Shown: positions 50,325-60,228 of the stretch, piece by piece
Layout: the number at the start of each line of letters is the position of its first letter
Numbering within the stretch: position 1 is the stretch's first letter
Assembly: GCA_016715995.1 (NCBI GenBank)
Contig: JADJXF010000018.1
Span: 1-64,000, forward strand
Origin: Flavobacteriales bacterium
GTDB lineage: Bacteria > Bacteroidota > Bacteroidia > Flavobacteriales_F > PHOS-HE28
Reading direction: 5' to 3'
DNA length: 64,000 nt
The notes under the pieces: generated by a model
The model's database searches: none
What the model was told of the DNA's origin: nothing
The model's input: the letters and a program-made list of their open reading frames with translations, nothing else
Translations under genes and position numbers: made by a program

Positions 50325-51412
50325 ACGTAGGTGCGGCGGCGCGTGGCCACCACCCAATTGCCCAGCGGACTCGGATAGACCACGGCATCGCCGAAGAGGC
50401 CGAAGCGCGGGATGCTCGCCTCGCTGCCGAAGCGGAAACGGTCATCGCCAAGGAGGCCGTGCAATTCGCGGTTGATGTCCAGGTATGCGAGCAGGGCGCC
50501 CTGCACGTTCCACTGCTCGGGCACATAGTTCTCCACCATCGTCGTAGCGCCGCGCTGGAAGCGCATGAGCTTGCCGCGATCCAGGTAGAGCAGCAGGCTG
50601 TCCTTCACCCAATAGCCGCTCGGCGGCTCGTCAAGCACGCGGTGGACGCGCCCGCCCTCATAGCATTTCAGTCGGCCGTTGCCATCCACGAAGGCGAGTA
50701 GTCCCGCTCCCGCCTGCGCATCGGCCGGACGCAGGTCGGAGAGCAGCTGCTCCTCGCCTTGAGCAATCGCCTTGAACTGACGCGCATGGCCGTCCCAGAA
50801 TCCGATGATGCCTCCGCCGGTGACCACCAGCCCGATGTCGGTGCTGTCACACAGCACGCGCGTCGCGCCGCGATGGAACATCGAGAGCCGTCGGGTCTCC
50901 TTGTTGAAGAAGGCCACGCGGTCGCTTCCCATGCTCCATTGCGGGCGCTCGGTGCCTTGGTCCACCTGGGCCACGGGGTAGACCCGTGCGCGCCACAGCA
51001 CCTGCAACTCGTGCGCGGTGCTGTCGTGCCAGACGAGCAGGCTGTCGCTCACGCCGAAGTCCGCCATATTCACCGCCACCACTTTCGCTCGGCCCTCGCG
51101 CAGCGTCTTCAAGGTGTCGGCGCTGAGCCACGCGATGCGCGACGGCGTGACGCGCGGCTGCGATCCATTCCGATCGAGCAGGTGCAGACGCCGCCCTTCG
51201 GCAAGGAAAACTTTCAGCAGCCCTTCATGGTCGCGGTACACCAACTGCCCCTGCATGGCATGAATGAAGGCCGGCGGCCGGGGCTCCATCTTCTCGAATC
51301 GCCCATCGGTGAAGATCATGAACCGGTCCTCGGCCGTGGTGAAGGGCACCGGCACCTGGGCGGGCGAACCCGCTGCACCTAGCAGCAATCCGATGACCAA
51401 CAGGTACCTCAT
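50318..51412 (-). CDS. Secreted protein of unknown function, propeller-like
   Basis: 364 residues with a signal peptide (YLLVIGLLLGAAGSPAQ) and a regular series of short strands (FIHAMQGQLVYRDHEGLLKV, RIAWLSADTLKTLREG, SDRVAFFNKETRRLSMFHRG, GLLAFVDGNGRLKCYEGGRV, SLLLYLDRGKLMRFQRG, GALLAYLDINRELHG) suggesting a six- to eight-bladed propeller. No sorting domain is seen. It starts at 51412 with a 4-nt ATGA overlap from the cyclase upstream, so the two are co-translated. Its end overlaps the converging cyclase by 7 nt. Confidence 0.68.
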   Translation of the reverse strand: MRYLLVIGLLLGAAGSPAQVPVPFTTAEDRFMIFTDGRFEKMEPRPPAFIHAMQGQLVYRDHEGLLKVFLAEGRRLHLLDRNGSQPRVTPSRIAWLSADTLKTLREGRAKVVAVNMADFGVSDSLLVWHDSTAHELQVLWRARVYPVAQVDQGTERPQWSMGSDRVAFFNKETRRLSMFHRGATRVLCDSTDIGLVVTGGGIIGFWDGHARQFKAIAQGEEQLLSDLRPADAQAGAGLLAFVDGNGRLKCYEGGRVHRVLDEPPSGYWVKDSLLLYLDRGKLMRFQRGATTMVENYVPEQWNVQGALLAYLDINRELHGLLGDDRFRFGSEASIPRFGLFGDAVVYPSPLGNWVVATRRRTYVY

Positions 51413-52452
51413 GGCTCCAAAGCGAAGCGCTCCAGCTCATGCACGCGCACCTCGCGGCGCTTGCCCTTCACCGGCAACGTGTGCTGCGGACCGATGCGGA
51501 AGCGCTTGCCGGCATCGGGCATCCGCTCCAGCAGCTCGGCGGAGACGAGCAGGTCCACCTTCATCGTCTTGGCGAGGCCGAGCATGCGCGACACGCTGTT
51601 CATCACGTCGCCGCTCAGGTCCACCGTGCGCTTGATGTGGCCCACCTGCGCCGAGAGCACCCGCCCGCCGTGGAGCCCGGCGCGGAACTGCGGCATCAGG
51701 CCGTACTCGCGCTTCAGGTCGTTCTCATGCTCCGCGAAGCGCGCCATGATGTCGAAGTAGAGGTCCAGGCAGTTGAGCTGGCGCGTGCCGATGCGCATGG
51801 GCCAGGTGAAGATCACCTCGTCGCCCACGTATTTGTGGATGTCGGCCTCGTTGCGCAGCACGGCATCGGTCATGAGCGAATACACGTGATTGAGGAAGCG
51901 GTAATAGCGCAGGTCGCCGAGCCGCTCGCTGATCTCGGTGCTGGCCACGAGGTCCATGGTGAGCACCACGCGCTCCTCGCGCTTGGGCCGCTCGTAGCGA
52001 CCGAGCAGGAAGCCCATGAAGGTGCGGCGCCCCATCCATTCCTCCACCTGCACCACCAGGATGGCGATGGAGGTGACCACCACCACGCGCAGCGCCAGCC
52101 GGTAGAACTGTGCCATGCCGAAGATCTCGTGCATGCGGTACGGCGTATCGCTGGCCATCATCGTGAAGCGGTCCGAATCCCACAGCCAGGCCAGGCCGAT
52201 GAGCAGCACGGTGAAGAGGTTCACCAGCAGCGCCTTGCCCAGGAACTGCAAGGGGATGGCCAGCGCGCGGAAGCGCCTGCCGAAGAAGTACTCCTCCAGC
52301 ACGCCCGTCCACAGGCCCAGCAGCATCCATGAGCCCAGCACGGCCATGGGCATCACCACGCCGCTGAAGAGCGTGAGCACCCATGCCACGAATGCGGCCA
52401 CCAGCGCGTACTTGACGAGCTTGCGGAGCTTGTAGCGGGTGATGGCGTTCAA
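51409..52452 (-). CDS. Class III adenylate/guanylate cyclase, membrane-bound (2)
   Basis: 347 residues, same architecture as 49242-50324. Four membrane helices are followed by a cyclase domain with VLTMDLVASTEISERLG (metal Asp), HKYVGDEVIFTWPM (second Asp) and VDLSGDVMNSVSRMLGL (Asn and Arg present, although AAR is replaced by VSR). It is coupled to the propeller-like gene downstream by ATGA overlap, and a TACTTTCG promoter element lies 21 nt upstream. Confidence 0.86.
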   Translation of the reverse strand: MNAITRYKLRKLVKYALVAAFVAWVLTLFSGVVMPMAVLGSWMLLGLWTGVLEEYFFGRRFRALAIPLQFLGKALLVNLFTVLLIGLAWLWDSDRFTMMASDTPYRMHEIFGMAQFYRLALRVVVVTSIAILVVQVEEWMGRRTFMGFLLGRYERPKREERVVLTMDLVASTEISERLGDLRYYRFLNHVYSLMTDAVLRNEADIHKYVGDEVIFTWPMRIGTRQLNCLDLYFDIMARFAEHENDLKREYGLMPQFRAGLHGGRVLSAQVGHIKRTVDLSGDVMNSVSRMLGLAKTMKVDLLVSAELLERMPDAGKRFRIGPQHTLPVKGKRREVRVHELERFALEP

Positions 52453-52472
52453 ACGACGAGTGGATGGGGCCG

Positions 52473-52480
52473 CGAAAGTA
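52473..52480 (-). promoter_or_regulatory. Putative -7 element
   Basis: TACTTTCG on the minus strand, about 20 nt before the cyclase ATG at 52452. Confidence 0.45.
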
Positions 52481-52507
52481 GGCCGGGCATAAGGGCATCT
52501 TTACCGC

Positions 52508-53161
52508 ATGGCACATCGGCCGTTGGCGAAGTGGTTGAGTTGGGCCTGGCCCATGCGCATCGCACGGCACCAAGGGCGCAGCGGGCCATTGGAGGTGCGC
52601 TACGAGGCTGGGCGTCTCGTCCTCAACAGCGCGCAGGGCAACCAGAGCTTCGGCAGCTTGCACCGGGTATGGCAGCAGGTCCTCCATCGTTTGGAGCTGC
52701 AAGCTGCGCCACCGCGCAGTGTGCTGCTGCTCGGGCTCGGCGGAGGCAGCGTCCCACGCATCCTCCGTGACGAGCTGCACATCGGCGCACCGATCACCGC
52801 CGTGGAACTGGACCCCGTGATGATTGAGATCGGTCGGCGGTATTTCGGATTGGGCTGTTACGCGGATCTCCGGATCATCGAAGGCGATGCCACCGTGCAG
52901 GCGCATGCCTTGCGCGAGCGCTTCGACCTGGTGCTCGTGGACCTCTTCGATGACCTCGACCTGGCGCGCGGCACCGACACCCTGGGTTTCGCGCATGCCC
53001 TGCGCGACCGCTGCGCGGGAACGCTGTGCTTCAACACGGTGGCCTACGATTCCGGCAGCAGCGGGCGATGCGATCGGGTGAAGGAGAATCTGTCGCGCGT
53101 CTTCGGCTCAGTGGACGAATGGCGCTTCGAGGACGTCAACAGGGTGTTCATCGCCCGATGA
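52508..53161 (+). CDS. Spermidine-synthase-like methyltransferase-fold protein
   Basis: 217 residues with the PABS/class I SAM fold. SVLLLGLGGGSVPRILRDEL is the nucleotide/SAM loop, ITAVELDPVMIEIGRRYF the acidic ribose contact, LRIIEGDATVQAH motif III, and FDLVLVDLFDDLDLARG the catalytic Asp region. The N-terminal PABS strand domain is short, so true polyamine synthesis is uncertain; in Bacteroidota these are usually annotated as methyltransferases or fused-MFS relatives. Confidence 0.75.
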   Translation: MAHRPLAKWLSWAWPMRIARHQGRSGPLEVRYEAGRLVLNSAQGNQSFGSLHRVWQQVLHRLELQAAPPRSVLLLGLGGGSVPRILRDELHIGAPITAVELDPVMIEIGRRYFGLGCYADLRIIEGDATVQAHALRERFDLVLVDLFDDLDLARGTDTLGFAHALRDRCAGTLCFNTVAYDSGSSGRCDRVKENLSRVFGSVDEWRFEDVNRVFIAR

Positions 53162-53203
53162 CGCGTGCTTGCCGACGCCTACCGTCCTTCCCTCCCGTGG
53201 TCC

Positions 53204-53211
53204 GACCTTTG
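53204..53211 (+). promoter_or_regulatory. Putative -7 element of the adhesin
   Basis: GACCTTTG, 15 nt before the ATG at 53227. Confidence 0.4.
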
Positions 53212-53226
53212 TGTCGCATTAAGTTC

Positions 53227-56200
53227 ATGAACCACCGGACCATCAGCAGGATAAGCAGGCTCTTCGGAGCCGTGGCCTGCGCCTGCGCGTCGGTGGCTGG
53301 TTGGGCGCAGCCGGTGTGTTCAATCCAGATCGACAACGACACCACCATCTGCCAGGGCGAGACGGTGACCCTGCATGGCCCCCCCAGCTACACGAACTAC
53401 CTGTGGAGCACGGGTGAGATGACGCAGGACATCACAGTGGGCAGCACTGGGGCGTATTGGTGCGAGGTCTCCTACCCCACGGGGAACATGGTCACCAACG
53501 GCACCTTCAGCGCGGGGAACAACGGCTTCACCAGCATGTTCACCTACCAGCTACCGCTGACCAACGATGGTAACTACTGGATCGGGAACAGCGCCTTCCC
53601 CTTCCACAACCAATGGATCGGCACCGGCAACGGTCCCTTCCTCCTGGTGAACGCCGGCTGGATGCACAGCGGCTGGCGCTTCTGGTGCCAGACGCTACCG
53701 GTGTGCCCCGGCCAGACCTACGACATCCAGTTCCGCGCGGTATCGCTCGCCGCGCAGGGCAATCCCACGTTGGCGGTCTTCGTGAACAACGTATGGACCG
53801 GCGTGGACCACATCACTTCACCGGTGCAAGGCCAATGGCAGGTCTTCAACACCACCTACACCGCGCCGCCGGGCGTCACCAGCGCCGACTTCTGCGTGCA
53901 GGTCTCCTCCGGTCACGGCGTGGGCAACGACATCGGTTTCGATGACGTGGAGATCAGCTCCACCGTGGTGCTGCGCGATACGGCCGTGGTGACGGTGACA
54001 CCGTTGCCGAGCTTCGACCTGGGCCCGAATGCCACGCTCTGCGATGGGCAGAGCCTCCTGCTCGACGTGAGCGTGCCCGGCGGCACCTACCTCTGGCAGG
54101 ACGGCAGCACCGCCGACAGCTACACGGTGACTGGGCCCGGCAACTACAACGTGACAGTGACCGCGAACAATTGCTCGGCCTCGGACGCCATGAACATCTC
54201 CTACAATCCGTTGCCGCCGCTGGACCTCGGCCCCGACCGCTCGCTGTGCGATGGCGAAACAGCGATCCTCGATGCCACGCTCGCGGGCGCCACTTACCTA
54301 TGGCAGGATGGCAGCAACGGACCCACCTTCACGGTGAGCGGTCCGGGCACGTATTCGGTCGGCGTGCAGTTGAATGGCTGCTCCAGCACCGACGCGGTGA
54401 ACGTGACCTACAATCCGCTGCCTGTTGTCAACCTCGGGCCGGACCTGAGCTTCTGCGCCGGGCAACAGGCCACCCTCGATGCCAGCATGCCAGGCGCCAC
54501 CTACCTCTGGAGTGATGGTTCCACGAACCCGACGCTCACGGTGAGCAACGCGGGCACGTATTCGGTGGACGTGACCGTGGGCGGTTGCACGAGCAGCGAT
54601 GCGGCGGACGTGAGCGTGATTCCCTTGCCCGTGGTGGACATCGGACCCGACCAGATGATCTGCCCCGGAGCATTCATCGGACTGGATGCAGCCACCCCGG
54701 GCGCGACCTACTTATGGAGCGATGGTTCGACAGGTGCCACGCTGGTGGCGAGCGCGGCGGGCAACTACTCCGTGCAGGTGACGGTGAACGGCTGTGCCGC
54801 GAGCGATGCGATGACGTTGTCCCATCACGCGCTGCCCGTCTTCGATCTGGGGCTTGACCAGACCATCTGCGCCGGGGGCAGCGCCACGTTCAGTGCGAAT
54901 GTGGCGGGCGCGAGCTACCTCTGGAGCACGGGTACTTCGGCGAACAGCATTCAAGCTAGCACGGCAGGATCCTATTGGCTCGATTTGACCACGAACGGCT
55001 GCACAGTGCGCGACTCGGTGCAATTATTCGTGACGCCGCTGCCTGTCGTTTCGCTCGGCAACGACTACTCTCTCTGCCCGGGACTCACCACAACGCTCGA
55101 TGCGACCGCGGCGGGCGGCAGCTACCTCTGGAGCACAGGGGCGATGACTCCTTCGATTATCGTTGGCCCCGGCAACTACGCCGTGGAGGTGACAGTGAAT
55201 GGCTGTTCCTCATTGGATGCGATCGTCGTCGGTGCCTTCCCAGCCGCGCAAGTGGATCTCGGCGGCGATGTGACCCTTTGTCCTGGCGACGTGTTCATGT
55301 TGAGCGCGGCGCAGGCTGGCGCGAGCTACCTCTGGCACGATGGCAGCACAGGTCCGACCTACCTGATACAAACCGGCGGCGCGATCAGCGTGCAGCTCAC
55401 CGACGCGAATGGCTGCGTGGCCACGGACGCCATCACCGCAACCTATGCCGCGCCCGCGCCGATTGACCTTGGGCCCGATGAAACCATCTGCATGGGCGAT
55501 GCGGTCATCCTTGATGCGACCGTTCCGGGTGCGAGCTATTTGTGGAGCACCGGCGCGCAGAGCCCTACAATCACCGTCAGCACAGCAGGCAATTACAGCG
55601 TGGTGGTCACGCAAGGATCCTGCACGGTGAGCGATGCGATCACCGTCACCACCATCGCAGCGCCTGCCTTCGACCTCGGTCCGGACCAGACCCTCTGCAC
55701 CGGCGATGCGATCACGCTGGATGCCACGGTCGCAGGCGGGAGCTATCAGTGGAGCACCGGCGAACAAACGCCGACCATCACCGTGAACCAAGGCGGCGCT
55801 TATGCCGTGACCGTGACCAACGCCGCTGGTTGCAGCGCCGCTGATGCAGTGAGTATCATCGAAGCCACGCCCGATGCGATCGATCTCGGCGCCGACCTCA
55901 GCTTGTGCCAGGGACAGAGCGCAGTGCTCGATGCGACGCTGCCGGGCGCTGCGTACTTGTGGAGCACGGGCGCAATCGCTCCAACATTGACGGTGAGCAC
56001 ACCCGGCACTTACTGGGTCACTGCGACGCAGGGAAATTGCACCGTGAGCGATACCGTAATCATTGCCGTGCAGCCGGTGCCCATGGTGAATCTCGGCAAC
56101 GACCAAACTTTCTGCGACGGAACGTCCGCAACGCTTGATGCAACCTATCCGGGCGCCGCTTACAGTTGGAGCACCGGTGCGACATCACCGGCGATCACGG

Positions 56201-58023
56201 TGAGTGCTTCGGGCAACTACAGCGTCACCGTCGATCTGAACGGATGCACCGCCACCGACGCGGTCGGCATCACCGTCGTTACGCCGGCCACCTTCGACCT
56301 GGGTCCGGATCTGCAGCTGTGCAGTGGCGATCAAGTCGTCTTCGCATTGGGCGTCACCGGTGCCGATATCCTCTGGAGCACGGGATCGACTACCAGCACC
56401 ATCACCGTTGCGAATACCACGACGGTCTGGGTGCAGGTTACGCAAGGGCCATGCGTCACGAGCGATACCGTGCAGGTCTTCGTGCTGAATCCTGGCGCCA
56501 TCGACCTGGGCCCGGACATCACGGGGTGCGCGGGCGACCCGGTGGTGCTGGATGCCACCCTGCCCGGTGCGACCTACCTCTGGAGCAACGGTGCGACATC
56601 GGCGCAACTGAACGTCACCGCGAGCGGCACGTACAGCGTAATCGCCACGGTGGCGCAATGCACGGCTTCTGATCAAGTGGAGGTGACCATCAACCCATTG
56701 CCCGTGGTGGAGATCGGCGGCGACCAATCCATCTGCCCAGGCTTCGCCGCGAGCTTCAACGCCACAACGCCCGGCGCCAGCTACCTCTGGCAGGATGGCT
56801 CCACGGCACCCACCTACACCACCGCCGCGCAGGAACCGGTGAGCGTGACGGTGACGGTGAATGGATGCAGCGTTACGGATCAGGCGCAGGTGACCGTGCT
56901 CCCCTTGCCCATCGTCCATCTGGGCAACGACACCACGATCTGCGAAGGCGCATCGCTCCTCTTGGATGCGCAATTGGCGGGCGCCACCTACCAGTGGAGC
57001 GATGGCAGCTCGGGGCCGAACCTGCTCGTGACGGATGCTGGCACCTACCAAGTGCTTGTGGACCTGAACGGCTGCACCGCGACGGATGCGATCAACGTGG
57101 CGGTGTTCTCGCCAGCGGCGCTGGACCTTGGCCCGAACCAATTGCACTGCCCCGGCGAAGTGGTGACGCTCGCCACCGGTGTCATCGGGTCGCACCTCTG
57201 GAGCACGGGCGCCACCAGCAACGCAATCAGTCTCTCGACGCCCGGCAGCTATTGGGTGCAGGTGCAGGTGGCCGCGTGCATGGTGAGCGACACGGTGGTG
57301 ATCGACTACGTGCCGCTCGTCACACCCGACCTCGGCGGCAGCCGTGTCCTCTGCGCCGGTGATACCGCGTGGCTCGCTGTGGATGCTGGCGCTGCGAGCA
57401 TTCTGTGGAGCACGGGGGGCAACGCGGATTCCATCGCCGTGGCAACGACCGGTGATTACGGGGTAACGCTATCGCTCCTCGGCTGCACAACGACCGACGC
57501 AATACAGGTACGTGTGCTCGAGTGGGTGGATTCAATCTCGCTCGGCACCGACAGCACCTACTGCCCCGATGCGCCATTGGTCCTCGATGTCACCACACCT
57601 GGCGCGAGCTACCTATGGAGCACCGGGGCCACATCGTCCAGCATCACGGTGCAGCAAGAAGGCGTGTACACTGTCCAGCTCTCCGGTCCATGCATCGATG
57701 CAGCCGCCGCGATGACGGTGACGGAAGGCGTGTGCGATCCGATGATCCACGTGCCGAATGCATTCACGCCGAACGGCGATGGGATCAACGATGTGTTCGG
57801 CGTGTCGTTCTACGGCCCGCATCGCGACTACGCGCTGGACATCTTCGATCGCTGGGGCGAGCGCATCGTATCGTACGATGATCCCATGATGACCTGGGAC
57901 GGAACTGTGGGCGGATCGCCTGTGCCTGATGGCGTATATGTGTGGAAGATCCGCTACCGAGCCAGCACTGATCAAGGTGCAAGGGCACGCGAGCTGATCG
58001 GCCACGTGACCGTGCTGCGCTGA
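53227..58023 (+). CDS. Giant PKD/Ig-like repeat adhesin with gliding-type C-terminal domain
   Basis: 1598 residues. After the signal peptide (LFGAVACACASVAGWAQ) comes one repeat unit, then a galactose-binding-like insert (TNGTFSAGNNGFTSM ... GNDIGFDDVEIS). Eighteen more units of about 73 residues follow, each with hDLGPDxxLCxGxxxxLDA, YLWSTG or YLWxDG, and a GxYSVxVTxxGC ending. The C-terminal 90 residues (HVPNAFTPNGDGINDVFGVS ... IFDRWGERIVSYDD ... DGVYVWKIRYR) form the CHU_C/gliding-motility type B sorting domain exported by T9SS. Each unit has a cysteine pair that probably forms a disulphide. It is a cell-surface adhesin or biofilm component by inference. The frame extension to 53026 is rejected. 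Confidence 0.9.
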   Translation: MNHRTISRISRLFGAVACACASVAGWAQPVCSIQIDNDTTICQGETVTLHGPPSYTNYLWSTGEMTQDITVGSTGAYWCEVSYPTGNMVTNGTFSAGNNGFTSMFTYQLPLTNDGNYWIGNSAFPFHNQWIGTGNGPFLLVNAGWMHSGWRFWCQTLPVCPGQTYDIQFRAVSLAAQGNPTLAVFVNNVWTGVDHITSPVQGQWQVFNTTYTAPPGVTSADFCVQVSSGHGVGNDIGFDDVEISSTVVLRDTAVVTVTPLPSFDLGPNATLCDGQSLLLDVSVPGGTYLWQDGSTADSYTVTGPGNYNVTVTANNCSASDAMNISYNPLPPLDLGPDRSLCDGETAILDATLAGATYLWQDGSNGPTFTVSGPGTYSVGVQLNGCSSTDAVNVTYNPLPVVNLGPDLSFCAGQQATLDASMPGATYLWSDGSTNPTLTVSNAGTYSVDVTVGGCTSSDAADVSVIPLPVVDIGPDQMICPGAFIGLDAATPGATYLWSDGSTGATLVASAAGNYSVQVTVNGCAASDAMTLSHHALPVFDLGLDQTICAGGSATFSANVAGASYLWSTGTSANSIQASTAGSYWLDLTTNGCTVRDSVQLFVTPLPVVSLGNDYSLCPGLTTTLDATAAGGSYLWSTGAMTPSIIVGPGNYAVEVTVNGCSSLDAIVVGAFPAAQVDLGGDVTLCPGDVFMLSAAQAGASYLWHDGSTGPTYLIQTGGAISVQLTDANGCVATDAITATYAAPAPIDLGPDETICMGDAVILDATVPGASYLWSTGAQSPTITVSTAGNYSVVVTQGSCTVSDAITVTTIAAPAFDLGPDQTLCTGDAITLDATVAGGSYQWSTGEQTPTITVNQGGAYAVTVTNAAGCSAADAVSIIEATPDAIDLGADLSLCQGQSAVLDATLPGAAYLWSTGAIAPTLTVSTPGTYWVTATQGNCTVSDTVIIAVQPVPMVNLGNDQTFCDGTSATLDATYPGAAYSWSTGATSPAITVSASGNYSVTVDLNGCTATDAVGITVVTPATFDLGPDLQLCSGDQVVFALGVTGADILWSTGSTTSTITVANTTTVWVQVTQGPCVTSDTVQVFVLNPGAIDLGPDITGCAGDPVVLDATLPGATYLWSNGATSAQLNVTASGTYSVIATVAQCTASDQVEVTINPLPVVEIGGDQSICPGFAASFNATTPGASYLWQDGSTAPTYTTAAQEPVSVTVTVNGCSVTDQAQVTVLPLPIVHLGNDTTICEGASLLLDAQLAGATYQWSDGSSGPNLLVTDAGTYQVLVDLNGCTATDAINVAVFSPAALDLGPNQLHCPGEVVTLATGVIGSHLWSTGATSNAISLSTPGSYWVQVQVAACMVSDTVVIDYVPLVTPDLGGSRVLCAGDTAWLAVDAGAASILWSTGGNADSIAVATTGDYGVTLSLLGCTTTDAIQVRVLEWVDSISLGTDSTYCPDAPLVLDVTTPGASYLWSTGATSSSITVQQEGVYTVQLSGPCIDAAAAMTVTEGVCDPMIHVPNAFTPNGDGINDVFGVSFYGPHRDYALDIFDRWGERIVSYDDPMMTWDGTVGGSPVPDGVYVWKIRYRASTDQGARARELIGHVTVLR

Positions 58024-60156
58024 TCAGGGCGAGTCGAAGCCGTCCTCCTTCCAGATGACGCGTCCGTCCGTGAGGCGCACATAGCCGAGGCGCTCGTTCC
58101 GTTCCACCTGTGCCAGGTCGGCGCGGACGAGCTGCACAGCATCGTACCGGAGCGGCAGCACCACCCTGGCCGTGCGATCAATCAGGCCGCTGCCTTGCGC
58201 ATCACGCGCGATCCATAGGTCGGAACCGGCAGTGACCAATTCGCTGTAGCGCGGCGCGACCACCTCCTTGCCTGTGCTGTCGATGAGGCCGAAGAGCTCG
58301 CCCGATTTTACGCGCGCGATGCCGTTTACCATTTCCCAGGCGAGGTCGTAGCGGTTGTCGAAGAGCACGTTGCCCCGCCGGTCGGCGCAGCCCCACTTGC
58401 TTTTCCTGCGGACCGGGACGAGCGCACCCGTGGCCGGTCCGATGTCAGCGAACACGCATGGGAAGATCCGCTCATTCCGCGCATTGATCAGGCAGCGCTT
58501 GCCTGCGGACTGCACCTCGGCCAAGCCATCGCGGAAATCGCCCCAGCCCGCCACACCTTCAGCCGCATCATACTCAATGGGGATCTGCACGGCCCCCAAC
58601 GGCGTGAGGTAGCCGCACTTGCGTCCCTCGACAGCCAAGGCCAGTCCATTCACGAACGGGCCGATGTGATCGTACTTCAACGGCACGAGCAGGTCGCCGA
58701 AGGGACTGATCAAGCCGGTCTTGCCATCCTTGCGCACGCGGCTCACGCCATCGGCACCGAAGCCCTCCACCCAATCGAACTGCGGGGGCACCAGCACGTT
58801 GCCCTTCACATCGATGGCGCCGAAGAGCCCATCCTTCTCCACCACGGCGATGCCGTTTCGGAAGGTGCCCGCCGACGTGAACTGGAAGGGGATCGCCTCA
58901 TCGCCGCGCGCGTTGATGTAGCCATAGACTCCATCGCGCTCCGCATACGCCAGCCCTCCGGAGAACTCGCCCACGTCGCCGAAGATCATGGGCACCACCA
59001 GCGCGCCGTTGCGGTCCACCGCGCCCACACGACCGGAGCGCTCCACGGTGCTGGTGCCTTCGGCGGGGTCGGCCACCTCATCGTACTCGATGGCCACCAC
59101 CACCTTGCCAGACCGGTTGATCGTTCCTGTGCGGCCATTCAAGCCCACCATCGCCTGCGCGCCCTCGAAGGGCTCGGCCCATTCGTAACCGGCCTTGATC
59201 CGCTCGTTGCCCTCCTCATCGATGTAGCCCCACTTGCCCTCGCGCCGGAACGGCAGCAGATAGAGGCTCGCAGTCTTGTAATCGTCCACGATCTCCTCCA
59301 CGAAGGGATACTCCGGGAAGTCCTGCAGGAAACGCGTGATGGTGTTCGTGCTCAGGTCGCGCGTGTACTGCTCGTAGATCGCCCGCCAGGCCTCGTTCAC
59401 CTTGCGGTTGCGCGGGTTGGCCTGGATGAAGGCATGGTACTCCGACACCGTGCGTCCAGGCGTGGAGAGCCGGTACACCTCCTCCTCGGCCTGCTGCGTG
59501 TAAGGGTTGTCCGGATGCTCTCGGATGAAAGTCCGGTACGACTCGAGGTCGCGCGCGACGGTGGCCTCGCGGTAAACGGCCTCGTTCAACCGGTTGCGCG
59601 CCTCGTACACCTCCTTCGCGCGCGGATAGCGGTCCAGGAAGGCCTGGTAGGCTTGAGCGGTGTTCTCCTCTCGCGCCACTTGGAAGGCCAGGTGATCGCG
59701 CACGAGGGTGGCCTCTGCCGCGAACGGACTTCCCACGTACGCGTTGATGTAACGGTCGTAGGCCGCAATGGTGTTCACGTTGCGGGCGAGTTCCCATCCG
59801 AGCTGGTGCGCATGCCGCTTCTGCGCCTCGATGGCCGCATGATTCACGCCCAGCTTGCCGATGGCGACGCGCTCTTTGTCCGGCGACGCGGTGAAGGAGG
59901 CGTCGGCGCGGGTGATGGCCGCGTAGCAGGAATCGGGATCGTAGTACGGGTTGTTCGCGCGCCCGGCGATGACGCTGAGCCCGTACCACGCGGCGGCAGG
60001 GTGCTTGCGCGCCTGCTTGAGGAAGATCTCGCGCGCCAGGAAATAGTTGTGCACCTCCAGCGCGGCGAAGGCCTTCTTGAGCGGACCGGCGAACAGCGAG
60101 GCGGTGAGGATCGTTGCCGCTAGGATGAAGGCGGCGCGAAGGCCGTGCGGATGCAT
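58024..60156 (-). CDS. WG-repeat protein with helical N-terminal region
   Basis: 710 residues. A signal-like hydrophobic N-terminus (RAAFILAATILTASLFAG) leads into a TPR-like helical half (residues about 25-340: YFLAREIFLKQARKHP, SYRTFIREHPDNPYTQQAEE, EYHAFIQANPRNRKVNEAWR). About ten WG repeats follow (GKWGYIDEEGNERIKAGYEW, GVYGYINARGDEAIPFQFTS, KSKWGCADRRGNVLFDNRYD and others). WG-repeat proteins are widespread and of uncertain function, probably protein-binding. ATG 60156 is preferred; the frame to 61089 is antisense to the MMPL gene. Confidence 0.82.
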   Translation of the reverse strand: MHPHGLRAAFILAATILTASLFAGPLKKAFAALEVHNYFLAREIFLKQARKHPAAAWYGLSVIAGRANNPYYDPDSCYAAITRADASFTASPDKERVAIGKLGVNHAAIEAQKRHAHQLGWELARNVNTIAAYDRYINAYVGSPFAAEATLVRDHLAFQVAREENTAQAYQAFLDRYPRAKEVYEARNRLNEAVYREATVARDLESYRTFIREHPDNPYTQQAEEEVYRLSTPGRTVSEYHAFIQANPRNRKVNEAWRAIYEQYTRDLSTNTITRFLQDFPEYPFVEEIVDDYKTASLYLLPFRREGKWGYIDEEGNERIKAGYEWAEPFEGAQAMVGLNGRTGTINRSGKVVVAIEYDEVADPAEGTSTVERSGRVGAVDRNGALVVPMIFGDVGEFSGGLAYAERDGVYGYINARGDEAIPFQFTSAGTFRNGIAVVEKDGLFGAIDVKGNVLVPPQFDWVEGFGADGVSRVRKDGKTGLISPFGDLLVPLKYDHIGPFVNGLALAVEGRKCGYLTPLGAVQIPIEYDAAEGVAGWGDFRDGLAEVQSAGKRCLINARNERIFPCVFADIGPATGALVPVRRKSKWGCADRRGNVLFDNRYDLAWEMVNGIARVKSGELFGLIDSTGKEVVAPRYSELVTAGSDLWIARDAQGSGLIDRTARVVLPLRYDAVQLVRADLAQVERNERLGYVRLTDGRVIWKEDGFDSP

Positions 60157-60161
60157 CGGCG

Positions 60162-60169
60162 CGAAGGTA
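60162..60169 (-). promoter_or_regulatory. Putative -7 element
   Basis: TACCTTCG on the minus strand, 5 nt before the WG-repeat ATG. Confidence 0.3.
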
Positions 60170-60193
60170 CCCGCCCCTTCGGCGGTGCTGCGC

Positions 60194-60201
60194 CACCTTT
60201 G
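60194..60201 (+). promoter_or_regulatory. Putative -7 element
   Basis: CACCTTTG, 27 nt before the MMPL ATG at 60229. Confidence 0.4.
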
Positions 60202-60228
60202 CCGCCCGGCATCGACCGGCCCGTGTTG

